A stretch of DNA of 48,125 nucleotides, taken from contig NW_019774748.1 in assembly GCF_001039355.2 (NCBI RefSeq), forward strand, positions 436,405 to 484,529. Direction: 5' to 3'. Both the position numbers and the translations under genes were made by a program. Below the pieces are notes generated by a model. It worked only from the letters and a program-made list of their open reading frames with translations. It searched no databases and was not told the DNA's origin. Position 1 is the first letter of the stretch. Every line of letters starts with the position of its first letter. This DNA comes from Lingula anatina (Eukaryota; Brachiopoda; Lingulata; Lingulida; Lingulidae). Positions 27,847-42,700 of this stretch are shown piece after piece.

Positions 27847-30800
27847 CTAAAATAAAACAAACTCTAGATAATAATATTAAATTAACAGGTCCCACTGGCA
27901 ACAAAAAACCAATGGTTCATTAGCATAATTTGATTTAATTAACCAACATGATCTTCTTATGCACCAGATAATAAAAACTAAGTTACGAAGTACACAACTG
28001 ACATAAAAATGATGCCAATGAAAGCAGCTGAGGACCAGCTTTACTGAGGACCAGCTTCAATTAAAGTTCCCATGAAAGCCAGGAGGGGCCTCAGAAAAAC
28101 CTCACCTCTTCTGCCTCCTCCTGCACTGCTGCCTGTATACTGGCTGCCAATGACCGTAACATTTCACTCTGTGAGTTACTAGAATTAGTCCTTTCATGGT
28201 TTACTACACTATAACCTGGTCCTATTCTTTTAAATAAAGAGTCTCCTTGTGCATCTGTTTCCCCCTCCTCTCCCCCTGAAGCACCCTCCCCAGTGTCCAT
28301 ACTCTCTGATTCCTCTTCTATAGAGTCTGGGTGGGCAAACATTGGGGAGAGGCCCTGGAAACTTGATGCTTTATTTTTCGTGCCAGCATGATGGTGATGG
28401 TGGTGGTGAGTTGCTGGCAACAAATCTGTTGGCATTCGTATATTTTCTTTATTTGAACGTAAAGAGTGTCCCTGTCCAGAGAAGGCCACATGTTGGCTGG
28501 GAAACTGCATAGGTTTGTTCACCACCACACCAGCCCCTCCAGAGGCCAGTGTGGCTGCGTGGGTACTGGTGCTGGCGGGGATGGGATGGCGGACAGCTTG
28601 CGGGATGCCACCACGTAATATCTTGTCCTCTAAGCCTGGCTCCACAGGAAAGTGTCCATGAGGCTCCAAACAAAGTTCCAAGCGGCCGTCTTGAGCATTA
28701 TATCTGAATACCTATAAGATAAATAAAAAAGCCTTTACTTCACAAAGAATGAATCTACACATTTGTACTTAAATGTGGTCATAAAAAAACAGCCTGTTGC
28801 ATTATTCATAAAAGCTATGACATGACAACTGTCTCATATCTAACTTGTGGTTGATACAAAATCCACTACTGGAAAAAGGAAACAAAAAGTCACCTTAATT
28901 TACAATCTACCTTATCTTCACTAGGTCATTATACACACATCACTGCACAAAACCATCAATATAACAGCTTACCTTTCCTGGTAACACAGGCAGAGTACAA
29001 TGCTTGCCCTCCACCAGGCCCAGATCTCTCTCCACTTGCTGATAAAACAATCCCCCCACTGAGAAGAGGTGTGGCAGTCCCTGGACATATGTCCACAGGT
29101 CCTTACCGGTCAGTGTGGCCATCAGGGTCAGAGAAGCTATGGACATGTCCAAGCTGTCCCCAGCTGTATAAGAAGTGAAAAATTGATTTTCACATGAAGC
29201 AGATATTTTTCTATTGTAATCATATTATTAGAAAGAATAACACTACAACTTTAAACTGCTATCAAAATCAGATAATTTTAAATATATAAAGGACAAGGAA
29301 AGGGCACAAGCTGAAGATTGTGCTGCAGATGACACACAGCACAACTAACACAATTACATTGCTGGCCAACATGCAAAGAGACCATTACAACATACTCCAT
29401 TCCATCAAGTTGTAACTGGAACACCAGCTGCAATAAGATCATTGTTAATGACAAAAGTACCAAAGTTAATCAACCTGAAAACCACTAATGGAACAGATTT
29501 AGCAACCAAATTATTGGAATATTACTCCATCAATCTCAACTCATAGCCAATTGCGTTTTTAGCTTTTCAAGTAGAACATCTACCACAATTACAAACATGT
29601 AAAGAAGAGGAAAAAAAAAAGAGAATCAATAACAAGTGACAGGAATTATGTTGATACGTTCACTACATACATGTCAATAAAATAAGGTAATGCCAACAGA
29701 AAAACTATCCAAGTGTATTCATCACTGAGTAAACAAATTGATGAAAGACTGTTCACTAACTTCCTTGAAGCTGGTTCAGCCCCCTCAAAAGGTCCTCAGC
29801 AGAATGGTCATGTGCATTGGGATCAAACCCTGCCCACGCCTGTTTTGGTACAGTAGGTTGCTGCCAGACCTTGATCTCATCTCCTTTATCTGGAATGCAC
29901 CATTGTCAGCCGATCAGGAAACCAAATATTGCATATTGATTTATATATGGATTAAATGTTTGGAAAGTAAGGGTCTATAATATTGCTAAGCATCCAACCT
30001 AGAAGAGCTGGCAAAGGGTTATTTCTACTTGCAGAAATCATTGCTGGCAGTGTGAGCCACTGCCATTAATCACGACAGAAGAAAAAATAAAAAACAAACT
30101 AGTCAACACTTGGCAGAGGTTATTTTCACTTGTTATGTGCACTGCTATCATTAATCAAAACTTGACTGAAAAAATAGTCCATAGACCATTAACTGCAATA
30201 AAAAATATATGAATACGCTTCAAAGGATAAGCCCATGGTCCTAAATAACAATCTACCTTGCTTTAAGCACATACAACCAATATGCACACCTTTCTCGTTA
30301 TCGTCTTTCAAAATCTCCACAGTGACTCTGTCCCCATGCTGGAGAGGGAGAGGCTCCTCCTCTTTGCCATCTTCAGGTGGGTGCAGCTCCCTGGGTGGGA
30401 AACCATAGCGGATCCTCTGTGAGGTGGGTGGAATGTGGAGTTCAGTGGATATCTTCTCCTGCAGTGCTGCATATGTAATACTGCCTGGTAAACTGAGCAT
30501 CATCTTATGGGGGGAAAAAAACAAAATGATTTCTAATTTCTTTCATCGTAACATTTGGAAATTACCAAGTCATTTGATGTGAGACTGTGGCCATAAACAA
30601 TGTGTATTAATTTTCAAACTTTTTTAGATCTATTTATCACTTACTTCTAGCCACTTTTGTTCAGTGTAATTATTCTTAGGTTTCAGCATTAGTAGGTAAT
30701 TGCTGTTACTGTAAGCTATTAACACATGCAGGGGATTAACCCATTATTTCCATAATCTAGGAGAAAACATCTCATAAATCACCCCTGCTTTCAAAATTTT

Positions 30801-33031
30801 CCCTTATTGATCATTTTCAAGCCTCTGCCCTGGTATAAACTATCATCTGGCAATCAACTTGCCAGAATGGGTTGTAACAAGTTGACTCCAGCCAACCTGA
30901 CTTGTAGTGCACTTTAGTATTTGTTACTGCGAAAACCTGCCTAGTAGTCTTATTAAATGCACATGTTTGAGGATGCATCAAATTCTCTACTAAATGTTTC
31001 TCAGAGAGAATGCCTTATATAAATGTGCCTAATGCCCTTTTTTCTGAGTGTACCTGTGGAAGCCTACCTAATACCTTTTTAAGTATTACCTGTGGAGTCT
31101 TACCTAACACCCTTTTTTAAGTGTTACCTGGGGAAGCCTACCTAATACCCTTTTATTAAATGTGGAAACCTACCTAATACCCATTTTTAGTATTGCCTGT
31201 GAAAGCCTAATACCCTTTTTAAGCGTACCTGTGGAGACCTACCTAGTACCCTTTTTTTTTAAAGTGTACTTGTGGCCGCCAACCTAATACCATCTTTTAA
31301 GAGTGCCTGTGGAAGTCTCCTTAACACCCTTTTTAAGTGTACCTGTGGAATGTTGCCTAATACCCTTACCTGCCTCCCATCTGATGTCGTAAGCCTGATC
31401 TTCTTTTCCACTCTTTGAGCTTCAGACTGGGCTCCTCCACCACCTGGGGGTGATGCGGATGGTGCTCCAGAATCATGACCATGACTTAGTGTCTGGAAGA
31501 ATAAATAACATCTTCATTTAATAATCCATATATAAAATCTGAAACACTTGTCAGTAAGGGAAAAAAACTGGAAAAATATCTTAAATCCAAATGTCTGGTT
31601 TTCAAACATTTTATTTACTGGGCAATTTCTTTAAATATCTGGCACCAATGTGAGGGTGTCAGTAAAAGTGACTTAACGGGCAATGAAAAAAATCAATGTC
31701 TTTATTAAAACCAACTGTAAACAAACTCATTGAAACAATTTCCCTTTAATTCCCTCCTTATCAATTTGTGCATGCTATAAAATCATCCATCAAGAAGGCT
31801 TATCTACTTTGTCAAAAAAACTATGTTTTCCCAGCATTTGCAGGTTTTCATGAAAGCTTTTCCACTTAAAAAAAAAAAAAAAAAAAAAAAAAAACTCAAC
31901 ATGCAAAGTCTCACCATGATACATGGGAACACTGTAGTTATCATGGTTGTTAAATTGAGTGATACAGTTTGATTGAAATGATATAATGATTGTAATATGT
32001 CTATTTTTAACTACAATCATCAAATATACAAGTGTTTCACTGCTGGATATGGGATAACACAAGATCCCCACCCAACCCTTTCTCAGTTATTTCTGAAAAA
32101 TATGTCATAATTTGGACATTTTTGCAGTGCTTACATATAGGTCCCTTACAAGAGTTCCCTGTAACACCATTTTACCAGAAAAAACTTTCTCCATACATTT
32201 TCCATCTGTTGGGAAATGGATTCACTATAGGAAGGATAATTTTACTGATGGGATAGATCATATCCCAATAAAATGTCAATAAGAGTAAATTCGAATGAGA
32301 GAAGCTTGGGATTTCACAAATGGGTATTTAAATAGTAACCAATATTCATTACAACTATTTTTTTCTTTTTCAGTAGGAGAGTTCTTTTTTACAGACCTCT
32401 CTTTTGTTTCACTGAAAAAAAAAAAACCAAGCTCAACATCAAAGCAGTTTTCTGAAATTTATAACAAAGTAAAAGACCTCTGACCAAAGTAAAGTCCCAG
32501 GGGTAATGGATCATCCTCAATCCCATCAATCTCTATGCCCTAAAAGACAAAACAGACATGCCACTGGCCAACTGAAGAATCATGCAATTCCCATATTTAG
32601 TTATCCCCATAAGTACAAGTGCCAGTTATTTCCATACAATCCCTATGTGCCCACATTACATTCTACAAAAAAAAAAACAAAAACATTTATTAATCTAGTT
32701 CAGGGGAAATACTGATTCCAGTACTTAGGTAAATAACTGGAGGATTCCTCAGAGAATAGTGTCTTCTAATGAGTATTCATTTCTCCACTACAATATGTCA
32801 GGCAAGCACACTATTTCTAGAGTAAAAGAGCATTAACACAGAACCTATGGCAGAGACTCACAGGGATGGCACAGAGAACACTATTAGGAATGTAAATCAC
32901 CTGGTTGAAAAAAAGTCGTAAAATCTAAAGAAAGCATACTGCCAGAGATAAATGTACATACTATCAAAATTGCTTGATTTATGTCTCTGAATTTATTTCT
33001 ACTGAAGTTAGTATTGTCTATCTAAAGCAAT

Positions 33032-33073
<42 letters not shown>

Positions 33074-36000
33074 TCAAAGATCATTATTATTTTGATCACA
33101 AGCAAAAACTCTGTCAAACGTACTTGTTAAGACCATAGTAATGGTCAATTACAATATGAAGGCCATTGTCCTGGTCGGCCATAATCTAACATGCATAACA
33201 TTTTATAGTGCTTGTCTTGTGAACATATAATGATCTTTAGCTGAGACTAAAACCAAGCTGATATAACTTTTTTTAACACAAGGTCACTTTTAACAAACTC
33301 ATACGGGTAATAAATGCTGCTGACGTACACAAAGCTCCCCAATTATCAATGGTCACAATGTCAGGCCTTAGAGGTAGGTGCCTTAGAGTGCATTCCCACA
33401 GATTTAGATCGATCCATCTAGATCGACCTAACTCCCTGGGGGTTCATGCTTAATTGCTGTCAGCTAAGCGCGCATGGTAGTTAATTACCCCCTTACAGCT
33501 TTTAGTAGGTGGGACAGACATTTAAGCCGGCTAAGCTGACAGTAATCTAGTGAGACTCCCCACAGGGATAGATCGATCTAAAATCTGTGGGAATGGGGTC
33601 TTAGGCATGCCATAAGAGTACAAGACACTAGACTTCCACTTCACTCTAAGATTCAATTCTTTTGAATTCAATTTTACACAAAGGACCTAGCTACAGCATA
33701 TGCTATAAAAGTATGTTTAACAAATATATTCTTCTTTTTTTTTTATCACGAATACCACTGATAATTAAATACATGATATAAAACTGAAAATAAGAAAAAA
33801 AAAAGCATATAACTTAGGATTAAAAAATGTGACTACATCTATAATTAATTACTCACCTTCTTTGGGCTATCTCCTTTGTGTTTTTCAGACTCGGCCTTTC
33901 TTGCCAGCTCTGTGCTTCTCCTCTTCTGCTGCACAGGGGCATTCTCCACCACTCGCTGTCGCACCTGTTTCTCCTTCTCGCTCATATTCAGCTCCTCCTT
34001 GTGTAAAGTCTTATGCTGCAACAAGACAGAAAAGGGGGACATGAGACTATGCCCAAGCTTCTCAAGGAGTTCCTCTGCACTTCTAATAGCTTCTTCCATG
34101 CTGTATTGCAGTGTCATTAAATAATCCCAGCAGTGTGCTGCATCTATTCTGCGACTTGGCTCCAATCCTCAGAGGAATTATACAAGATTATTTTCCTAGA
34201 TAAAAGCAACTGCCACAACAATAGCTGTTCTGTTCTCCATTCTAAGAATTCAAATGATCCACATCCTGCAATGAAGACCGAATCCACCTCTCTGACACAT
34301 AAAAGCATCAAATCAATTGCGCTTGGTCATTACAATAATACAGTTAGCCAGCATGCACCATGTTAAAAATATTGATATTTGATGTGAAGAGTAAGCTTAT
34401 TGCTGTTAAGTCTCTTTAACAGAAGAACTATGATTGTATCATGTTACTGTCTCAAGCTATTTTCCAGGCACGTTTACTATCATCCAAGCAGAAACAACTT
34501 TGTCAGAGCTAACCCGTGGAAGCTTCTTCATCAGGAGAGATAATGGCCTACTTGATTACATTAATGTCTTCCTTGTCTTTGGTCTATAAAGTTTTCTATT
34601 CTCTGTAGAGCAACTAGATTTCCCTATTCTGCCTATTAGCCACTGGTTCCTTTAATTAATCAGATGTAATCTTTTCTGGTTTTCTACCCTAGATCCTGAG
34701 TAGAATATTCTGAGAGAGAGAGCTTACAAGTCCCCCACATCTAGAAATTCCATATTTCTCTCAAGTGATACATTACAACACTGGTGTGGCTATGACAGGG
34801 TATTTTTGGCAAACCCAGCTGAGCTGGGGAGTGTCAATAAAAAACATTGATATTTATGGATCAGCCTGCTCTTGGCATAGGAATAATTTACAAACAATAA
34901 GTCTGAACTTAAATAATGCCCAGAAAACATGACTCTTAGGAGTCTTGCACCACTGACAAATGCATCCACTTTACATAATTTATTTTCATGTTTGGTTATA
35001 ATCCACTGAAGCGAGCCCTACCTGAGTAATTTTCTTCAGTGCACATTCCCACTCCCAGGGCATCAATAACAAGTTTTTGGCCCACTTAAATGAGAAAATC
35101 AACACTCATATTGACCAATAATTCAGGAAGGGCTATTCATAATTCATGTGCAGAGGCCAGCCTAATCCCAGTCTATCCCCAATCATGTACAGATCAAACC
35201 TTGTATTGATCACCCACTCAGTATGGCATCCAACAAGTTTTTGAATAATCATCATTCTACAATATGGAAGCACTCCAGTTCAATATCAATCGCTTTAGAT
35301 TTTGAGCAGAAAAAGAAAAGCCTTTTAATTTCCATGAAATAGATGAAGTATAATCATACAAAATAATTACTGTCTTCTACATAAATCTGGTGGGAAATAA
35401 ACAAGGAAAAATGTGAAGCTCAAATAAAGTTGCCAGTACTGCAGAAGCATACAATACATTGCTGGCTTGGTGCCAATATAGTTACACTTTGTTTTCTATA
35501 TCAGAATACTTACTGTGACCAAATATACCACTACAGCAGTCATGAATTACAATCAGAACAAATAATAACTAAGGACATATCTGTGAAAAAATTAGATAAT
35601 TGCAAAAATAAAAGCAACATACCGCCCCTTAAATCATGTGTGAATTTAAAGTTAGCTGTTAGAATAGTGCACTGTATTTGTTCTGGTCACTGAACTTTAG
35701 GTTACAGGGCACTCAGCTGTAAGGAAAAGTTAAAAATATATCTTTATGAAATATCCATCTTCTACAGTTACACACACATTGTGTCTTATCCTCTATCACA
35801 CCCCAGGTCATATTATTATCCCATCTTTCACTGTTCACAGCTTGTCACACAATTCAAAGACATGAATGTTACTTATTCCTAGTCACGTCATCAGTGGAGT
35901 TATCTTAATGATGGAAACATTAGTGTCTGTAAGATTGATTGCTTTCTTCTTCCTTTTTTTTTTTTTTTTTTTTTTTTGTCCTTACTGTCAGTAACACAAT

Positions 36001-36714
36001 ATTCCAGTTTACTATGAATTGTTCAAACAGCATGACGGGCATCTTTAAGATTTCACTTTTCTCAGATTGTTTAAGGCTGACAGAATTTTAAAAATAAAAA
36101 ATCATAAATCTAGCATTACCATTAATTTATTCCCCATTGTAAGACCAAAATGTTCTCTAGAATGTGTGGTAAACTGAAATGGATTTATCTTTGTGTGCAA
36201 TTTCAACACACCTGATTAGACAAATCAGACAAACACTTCAAGGAAAAACAACATCCTGAAGGACAAGATGACAATTTCCTTATCAACCACTTTTTTCTGA
36301 CTTGAAGCATGTAAGTTTGATTAATGATAATTCAGAATCTGTTTTTAGCAACCTGTAACTTTTATTCAACCTACTCAAATATATTAATACGCATCTTCTG
36401 CAACTGATATAGACAACTGCAATGGCAGCAGTCCTGTGCTCCTTCCCAAACAGTATCAAACACTCTGCTGGAATAATTGCAACTTGTCATCTTTTAGAAA
36501 CCATTTCTGTGCAGCAACATAACAATGCCATTACCAAGATATGAATTAACCCACTGTTCCCCAGTCCACACTGGGCATTCAACCCAAACTGTATCATTTC
36601 ACATTCCCCTTTCAATGAACAAAGTAAATTTTTTTAACGTTTAGAGTTGCTTTATTGGCACACAGTTGCATATTTAAAAAAAAAAACACTTCTTTTGAAA
36701 ATCCTGTCAACACA

Positions 36715-36753
<39 letters not shown>

Positions 36754-39700
36754 TGAGAGAGAGAATGTGTGTATGTTTTAACATCAATAAAATAACTATA
36801 CTGCACATAAAGCAATGTAGTCTGAGGCAAGTTCTGAACCAAACAAACTCAAACCAAGTCAATTTTTGGTACACGAAAAAGTTCCCATGACATCATTTCA
36901 ATGGACATAAAAATATGCAAGCATATCTCAACTCAGGTGATGAAGTGCATGAATATTCAGATCCACACATTTATCAAGTTAACCATCATATAAAGATTTT
37001 TTTCTCCAGATGACCTTCATGGCCTTGACATTTAGGCCAAGGTGAATCTTCTCCCACTTATCTCCCCCCCCCCCCCCTCCCCAAAAGGGCTTGCTTTTAC
37101 CCCCTTCATAATCTGGTTGTCAGGTAATATCATTTAGACTGTTTCCTGTTTGAGAAGGTGCTGAAAAAGATATCCAGATGACACTGCAAAACATTAAAGC
37201 ACTGCTGCAGTTTAAAAAAAATGCCACCAGCTAAAAGACAAAACACAGCACGTACCTGCTATCAGCAGTTTTCACCTACATATGTCACAAGCCCCACGCC
37301 CAGTACAAACATCCTGCCCTGTATACAGCTAGCCAAGCAACATGCGAACATGAACTTTCAATCATTACATAAAGCTGGTAAAGCTATATGTACAAGATTT
37401 TATGGCTAAAATTCAACACTTGGATACAACGAACAGCCTATTAAGAAGTCAGGAAGAATTAGAATCATAATCTGTCTCTTGTTTTTTTTTTTACTTGCAG
37501 GCAACAGCTGTTAGTTAAATACTGCACACATTTCTGTATACAAGTTTTCACCCTGCACTGGCCTATTCAATGACCTACTCATATCAATAAAACTCCAATC
37601 GATTTAACATCCAGATATATTTTCCTCTTTACAGACGTTCACCCCCTTTATTTCAACTCTCTCTATCAAGTAAGTGCCTTATAACAGAAAGCATTATAAA
37701 CACAAACATAACAAATGCACGATTAATCATACTCCAATACTGAAGGATTCTTATTGTGCCTCATAAATGTCTTATAGTGTGGTCAATTGCCAATGCATCA
37801 TAATTCTTTTTTAACTTATCAGATTTGCAGAACTGTATATCTTCCTTGTTTTTTCAACTTGAAACGATGTTCATGAATTTCTTTGCTTTGCAATCAATAG
37901 ACCAAAAATCATCCCCAGTAAGTAGCAAATACACACCTTTAGTATATTCCTCTCCACTTCACCTCCACGTCCTTCAAATACGTTTTGAATCTTCAATAAA
38001 CAACTGGGACTTGTGTTTATTTCACGTCCAAAGAAACACCTCTAGTGCAAATACAATAACTCCGAATCAAATAGGTCAGTAAATTGTTTATGGTTTTAAG
38101 GTCAAAGTAAAAGAACACCTTGTGTATGCACTAGGGCTTAAAGCTTTTACTTTTTCAAAGCCAAATATGTGTGTGTAATTATCATGATGCTCAGGGGGAA
38201 AAGGGAGACTCTTTTAGAAAGGAATCCTTTTATATTCAATCCTTTAGCAAATTAAAAAAAGTCGAGGTAAATCTTTCACACAATTTGCCATGTGCACAAT
38301 TAGCCACAGGCATTATATTTTGCTCATGAATAACATGGATAATATTCATATCATAGGTGTTTGAATCGCTTATATCCCCGGCATATTGCTTCATTAAACC
38401 AGATCTGATTACTAGGAAAATACCCTACTTTTTCGAAAGCTAAATATCTTCCTCTTTCCCTCTCACATCAGTGTACTTAAATAAGTTTATCAGCACTATT
38501 TCCTATACCATATTCCACAGGTCCAATATTAGACGCACTAAACCTTTCTGTGAGATGTTGCAAGTTAAGGAAATATTTCATATACTAGCATGAGATCTAC
38601 AATCAAGTTGTTTTTTGACTGGTGAGGACACATGAAGGAGGTAATCAGGGGTATACAGAAAAGTCTGTCTGTTATACTAAATCCCTGTATATTGTACAGT
38701 TTACATGTATTACTGTTTATTAAACTTTGTGTTGAGACTTTAAATTTCATATTTATAATTGATAAAACTGCTGCTGCAATAAACTTTCTATGCCAATATG
38801 CTGTCTTTGCCACTGTTAACAGTGTGCATCTGCCCTCTCCATTGTGCAGTGCAATGTTGACCCCTAGTGCAACATCATTAACTAGAGGTGGTACTAAAAA
38901 TAGACAATATACCCATGGTCCTTGTTTGCCTAACCACTACAAAAATATATATATTGACTAATCACAGAAAACATATTTACTTAAGGTGTCTACGTCACAT
39001 AAAGAATTATGTCTAATTACAATGAGCTTCAATTACTTTCAGAGTTTATCACCTGTCAGTAAAAGAATTACTAAGAAAGTTCAGCCTCCCTCTCTGTCAA
39101 TCCATGTTAGCTTCCATCCTGCCAGTTAAAATCACTAGAACATATCAGCTCAATTAAAAACCATTGAGTAAACAGATGATCAATCAAAATTTTTCTGCCA
39201 AATGTTTCAATAAATATCCACTTAATTTTTCCGAAAAAATACCACTCTGACATTTACCGAGTGCCTTCCTACAAGGCAGCACACCCTACCTTACCTAAAG
39301 TTACCACGCTAACGACCTATAACAACACCCTTTAAGTCCTCTCCTGTCAAACTGAGTTACTGAGAGGCTTTATGAAGCCGGGCTTAACATGCGTAGCCAT
39401 GTTCCAGTATAGAATACAAAAAGGGCACATAACCTTCTGCATGTGGACTGTATGTTTTCAAATGACATGTGAAAACCATCATGATAGATGGACTCCCACT
39501 TTTTTTTTTTGTTTGGTAACAAAACACAAAGATAAGAAAATTATTTACCATTATGCCACAAAAAGCTTAGTCTATGAATTGGGTAAAATAAATTCATTTC
39601 TTGGCAACTATAACGTTCTTCATTGATATCTAATTCTCTGTCCCTATCCACGTTTATGAAGTGGAACTTGTTTACAACACTCAAATATAAAGATGCTCTG

Positions 39701-42700
39701 GAGCGTGACCAGAAATGACACAGAGAAGGTTACACCTCAACCCTCCTCCATTTTGCCCTTTATTATATCAGCCTTGGTAGTCTAACAGTCCAAGAAGTTG
39801 ATCTTACCTTCTTGAATAGACTAATAAACAAGCTAGACTTTACATACAACACCTACTAGTCTATTAGTCTAATAAACAAGTTTGTTTTTACATTCAAGGA
39901 CTTACTGGTCTTATGTGTTGATAAACAACTTGTTTGTACACAATAACTGATTAGTCTAATGTGCTTAATAAACAAGCTTGTTTTTATAACTCTTTTGCAG
40001 AGTTGGGAGCACTTGTATAGAAGAAAAAATCAATATGCTATGAACTTTTTTATTTTCAAAAATACAATGTACTAGTACATGTGTATAAATTTCCATATGA
40101 AGTCCAAGACTTTAAAATTGCACTGGACATACCAGCAATGTAAATTTAAAAAATTCAATTTTCAAAATGTCACAGGGCTTAAAGTGTAAACTTGCTTTGA
40201 ACATCTTAGTCTTAATAAGGGTTTAATAAGGGTTTACAGCTAGCCACATTTTTAGAGGAGGGGCTCTTGGTCCGGAACTTTTAAGAAAAATGACCACACA
40301 ATCTACCACATGATCTTAGAAATGACCCCCATCATCACAATTATAGTCAAAATTGTCACAGGGGTGCTTCATATGGTGGAATACCTACCACACATGCTTT
40401 TAACCTTTCTGTATCTTACCTTCTGTCCTGTGAGGACAATCTTAGTTGGTATTGTATTCTGCCTCCACGATGCGTCAGTCTCCATGTGTTCTGTAGTACT
40501 GGTGTCCCCTGTAGTAGAGCTGGACTCCGCTGCCATAGTATTATTCTCTTTGGTCAAGTACAGGATCTGGTTCACCACTTTCTGAACCAACCGCTCGCTG
40601 CCAAACTCACCTGTAAAGAGAGATAAAGGTCATGCCCTCTGCTTGTTTTGAGATAAGAACATTCATTGGTTAAATCCGTGTGGACCTGGGCTCCTGATTT
40701 ACAGCATGAATGGCCATGGCCACTTCAAATGTTGCATGGAAGATTGATCGTGAATGTGTGTGTGTTTACTGTCATTAATGTCACAAGTGAACATACCTTA
40801 CCAAAACTAAGCTTGAAGGTAGGGATTATTTACACCTTGATTTATGCACACCTGTATATTGTTCAGGTAATGACTTAATACCTATAGGCCGAGCACTTCT
40901 ACTGGACAACAACAACACTTTAGTTCAAAATCGAGAGATATTTTAAAAGCAACACATATCGTTTTTGTCCTGTTGATATTTCTAAAAACAAATTGTTGAC
41001 ATCAGGATTAAATCAATCCAAATGTTACATTCCACATTTCCTACTGGTAAAACTCATCCGTGAAGTGAAGATATGCACCATTTTCAATTTTGGACACACC
41101 ATGTAAACAGTGAGAGGCAAACGAATCAAATATTTATATAAAAAGTTAGTAAAGGACCCAATGCGTGGTGGAATTACACAGATACATGTGTACTTGTTTA
41201 CAGCTGTAGTTAATGAATATCTTGCAGGTAAGCAAATACCCAGAAATTCCCTTGCCTTGAATGGAAAACGCCTGTCTGGGCACATTCAGATTGTTTTAAA
41301 ATCTAGAACCACTTAGTCCCACTTCCTCAGTTACCAGAGTTCAGGCTACTCAAAGCAGGACACTTACTGTCACTGTGGCGGAATTTCAATTTCCTGAATA
41401 TCTTATTTTTCAACTTTTCATGGGGATGAAAACTCAGCTTTGCTGGCTAATTTTAGACACACATGATACATATCCCACCAAGCATCAAATACTCATTCTT
41501 ATGAACAATGAAATATTTCCCACCAATGTGTGACATTCATAAGTATCCAAGCTACAGGAGTATTTGACCATAACAGAAGATAGTACTATTCTGAGCTGCA
41601 TTTGAGCTATCTTCATATAACTGAACAACATAAAAGCTTCTGGCTTAAACAACTGATCTATAAAATAGACTATTAGGCTATTATCATTTAAGCACAAAAG
41701 TTTCTGAATTTTGCAGATAAAGAAGTTAACCATTAGCTGTCGTAATGTGAGGAAGACCTGGCGTTTTATAGATGTGGCATGCATGTGACAAAATCATGGT
41801 AATGATTGAAGTAAACTGTTCTTTTTGTTTTGGATTTACAACTTCTGTTTGAAAAGTTATCTGGTGTACAAGTTAAACAGTTTCTTTTGCTCTGTAAAGT
41901 ACAGTATATAATAAGCTTAATGCATTAATGCAAAGTCTGGAACTCTTGTGACACTTATTATATATAATAAATATAGATCTGTTGTATTCAAAACTACATT
42001 CTCATGTAAATTTGCCAGGGTCACAGGTGGAGGTAACACATGGGAGATCAGAAATTCATCCAACAGATCCAAGCGCCACACCTTTCTAAATGATTATATG
42101 ACAACTGCTTAATCATCTTTGCAATAAGAGAAAGTAATTAAGACCTGTTTAATAAGATTCATGAAGCCTAGAATCAAGCTCTATTTTTAATGGTTAAATG
42201 TTCATCTATGAGGAGAACAAGTTAGGCAATAATTCATATAATTTTCAAATATGTGCAAATAGCTTTGCCCAGGCAATCACTGTTTGCACATCTTAAAAGC
42301 AATCTATTTTCATCCACTCGGCAATAGCTTCAAACAAAAAATTATTCTTCGACCAAAAAAGGGTAAAACAGTTCCATATAACTCACATTAAAAACCAGAA
42401 CACACAAATCAGATATTCTTTGTTCATTTCTAAACCCATTGCACTGTTGACCTTTATCCTCTCTCCTACGGTAAACAGCTTTGTCAGTGAAACAATAATC
42501 ACAGAAATCAGACAAAATATCATTTCAGCAAAAAATAGAGCCCTGTGTTCAGTTTTCCATCATGAGGTTTCTCATATTGATTTGTCACAAGAACTTTGAA
42601 GTTCATTCTTGACTGTAATCAAGTCACCAGTAGAAACACAATTATACCTTATTTTTGTTAAGCTAATACTATGTGATCCATAAAAGGGGTATCAATAGGA

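Larger units (their letters stand above)
34016..40419 (-). other. VCPIP1 intron of 6.4 kb
   Basis: No further exon is supportable. It holds a T run near 35954-35977, a TG microsatellite near 36717-36750, a poly-C run near 37065-37078, and degenerate repeats near 39805-39985. Flanking exons join in phase 0 without loss of conserved sequence. Confidence 0.6.

Noticed and set aside
30985-31369. CRISPR-like array of ~36-bp repeats
   Set aside because: The units are degenerate, directly adjacent without unique spacers, and lie in an animal intron. It is a minisatellite.
40067-40080. Perfect 14-bp palindrome ATGTACTAGTACAT
   Set aside because: A single short palindrome in AT-rich intron is expected by chance over 48 kb.
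41110-41316. 68-aa + strand ORF with a basic start (MRGKRIKYLYKK)
   Set aside because: It lies in a VCPIP1 intron on the opposite strand, with no motif, no repeat copy and no splice support. The length is expected by chance.
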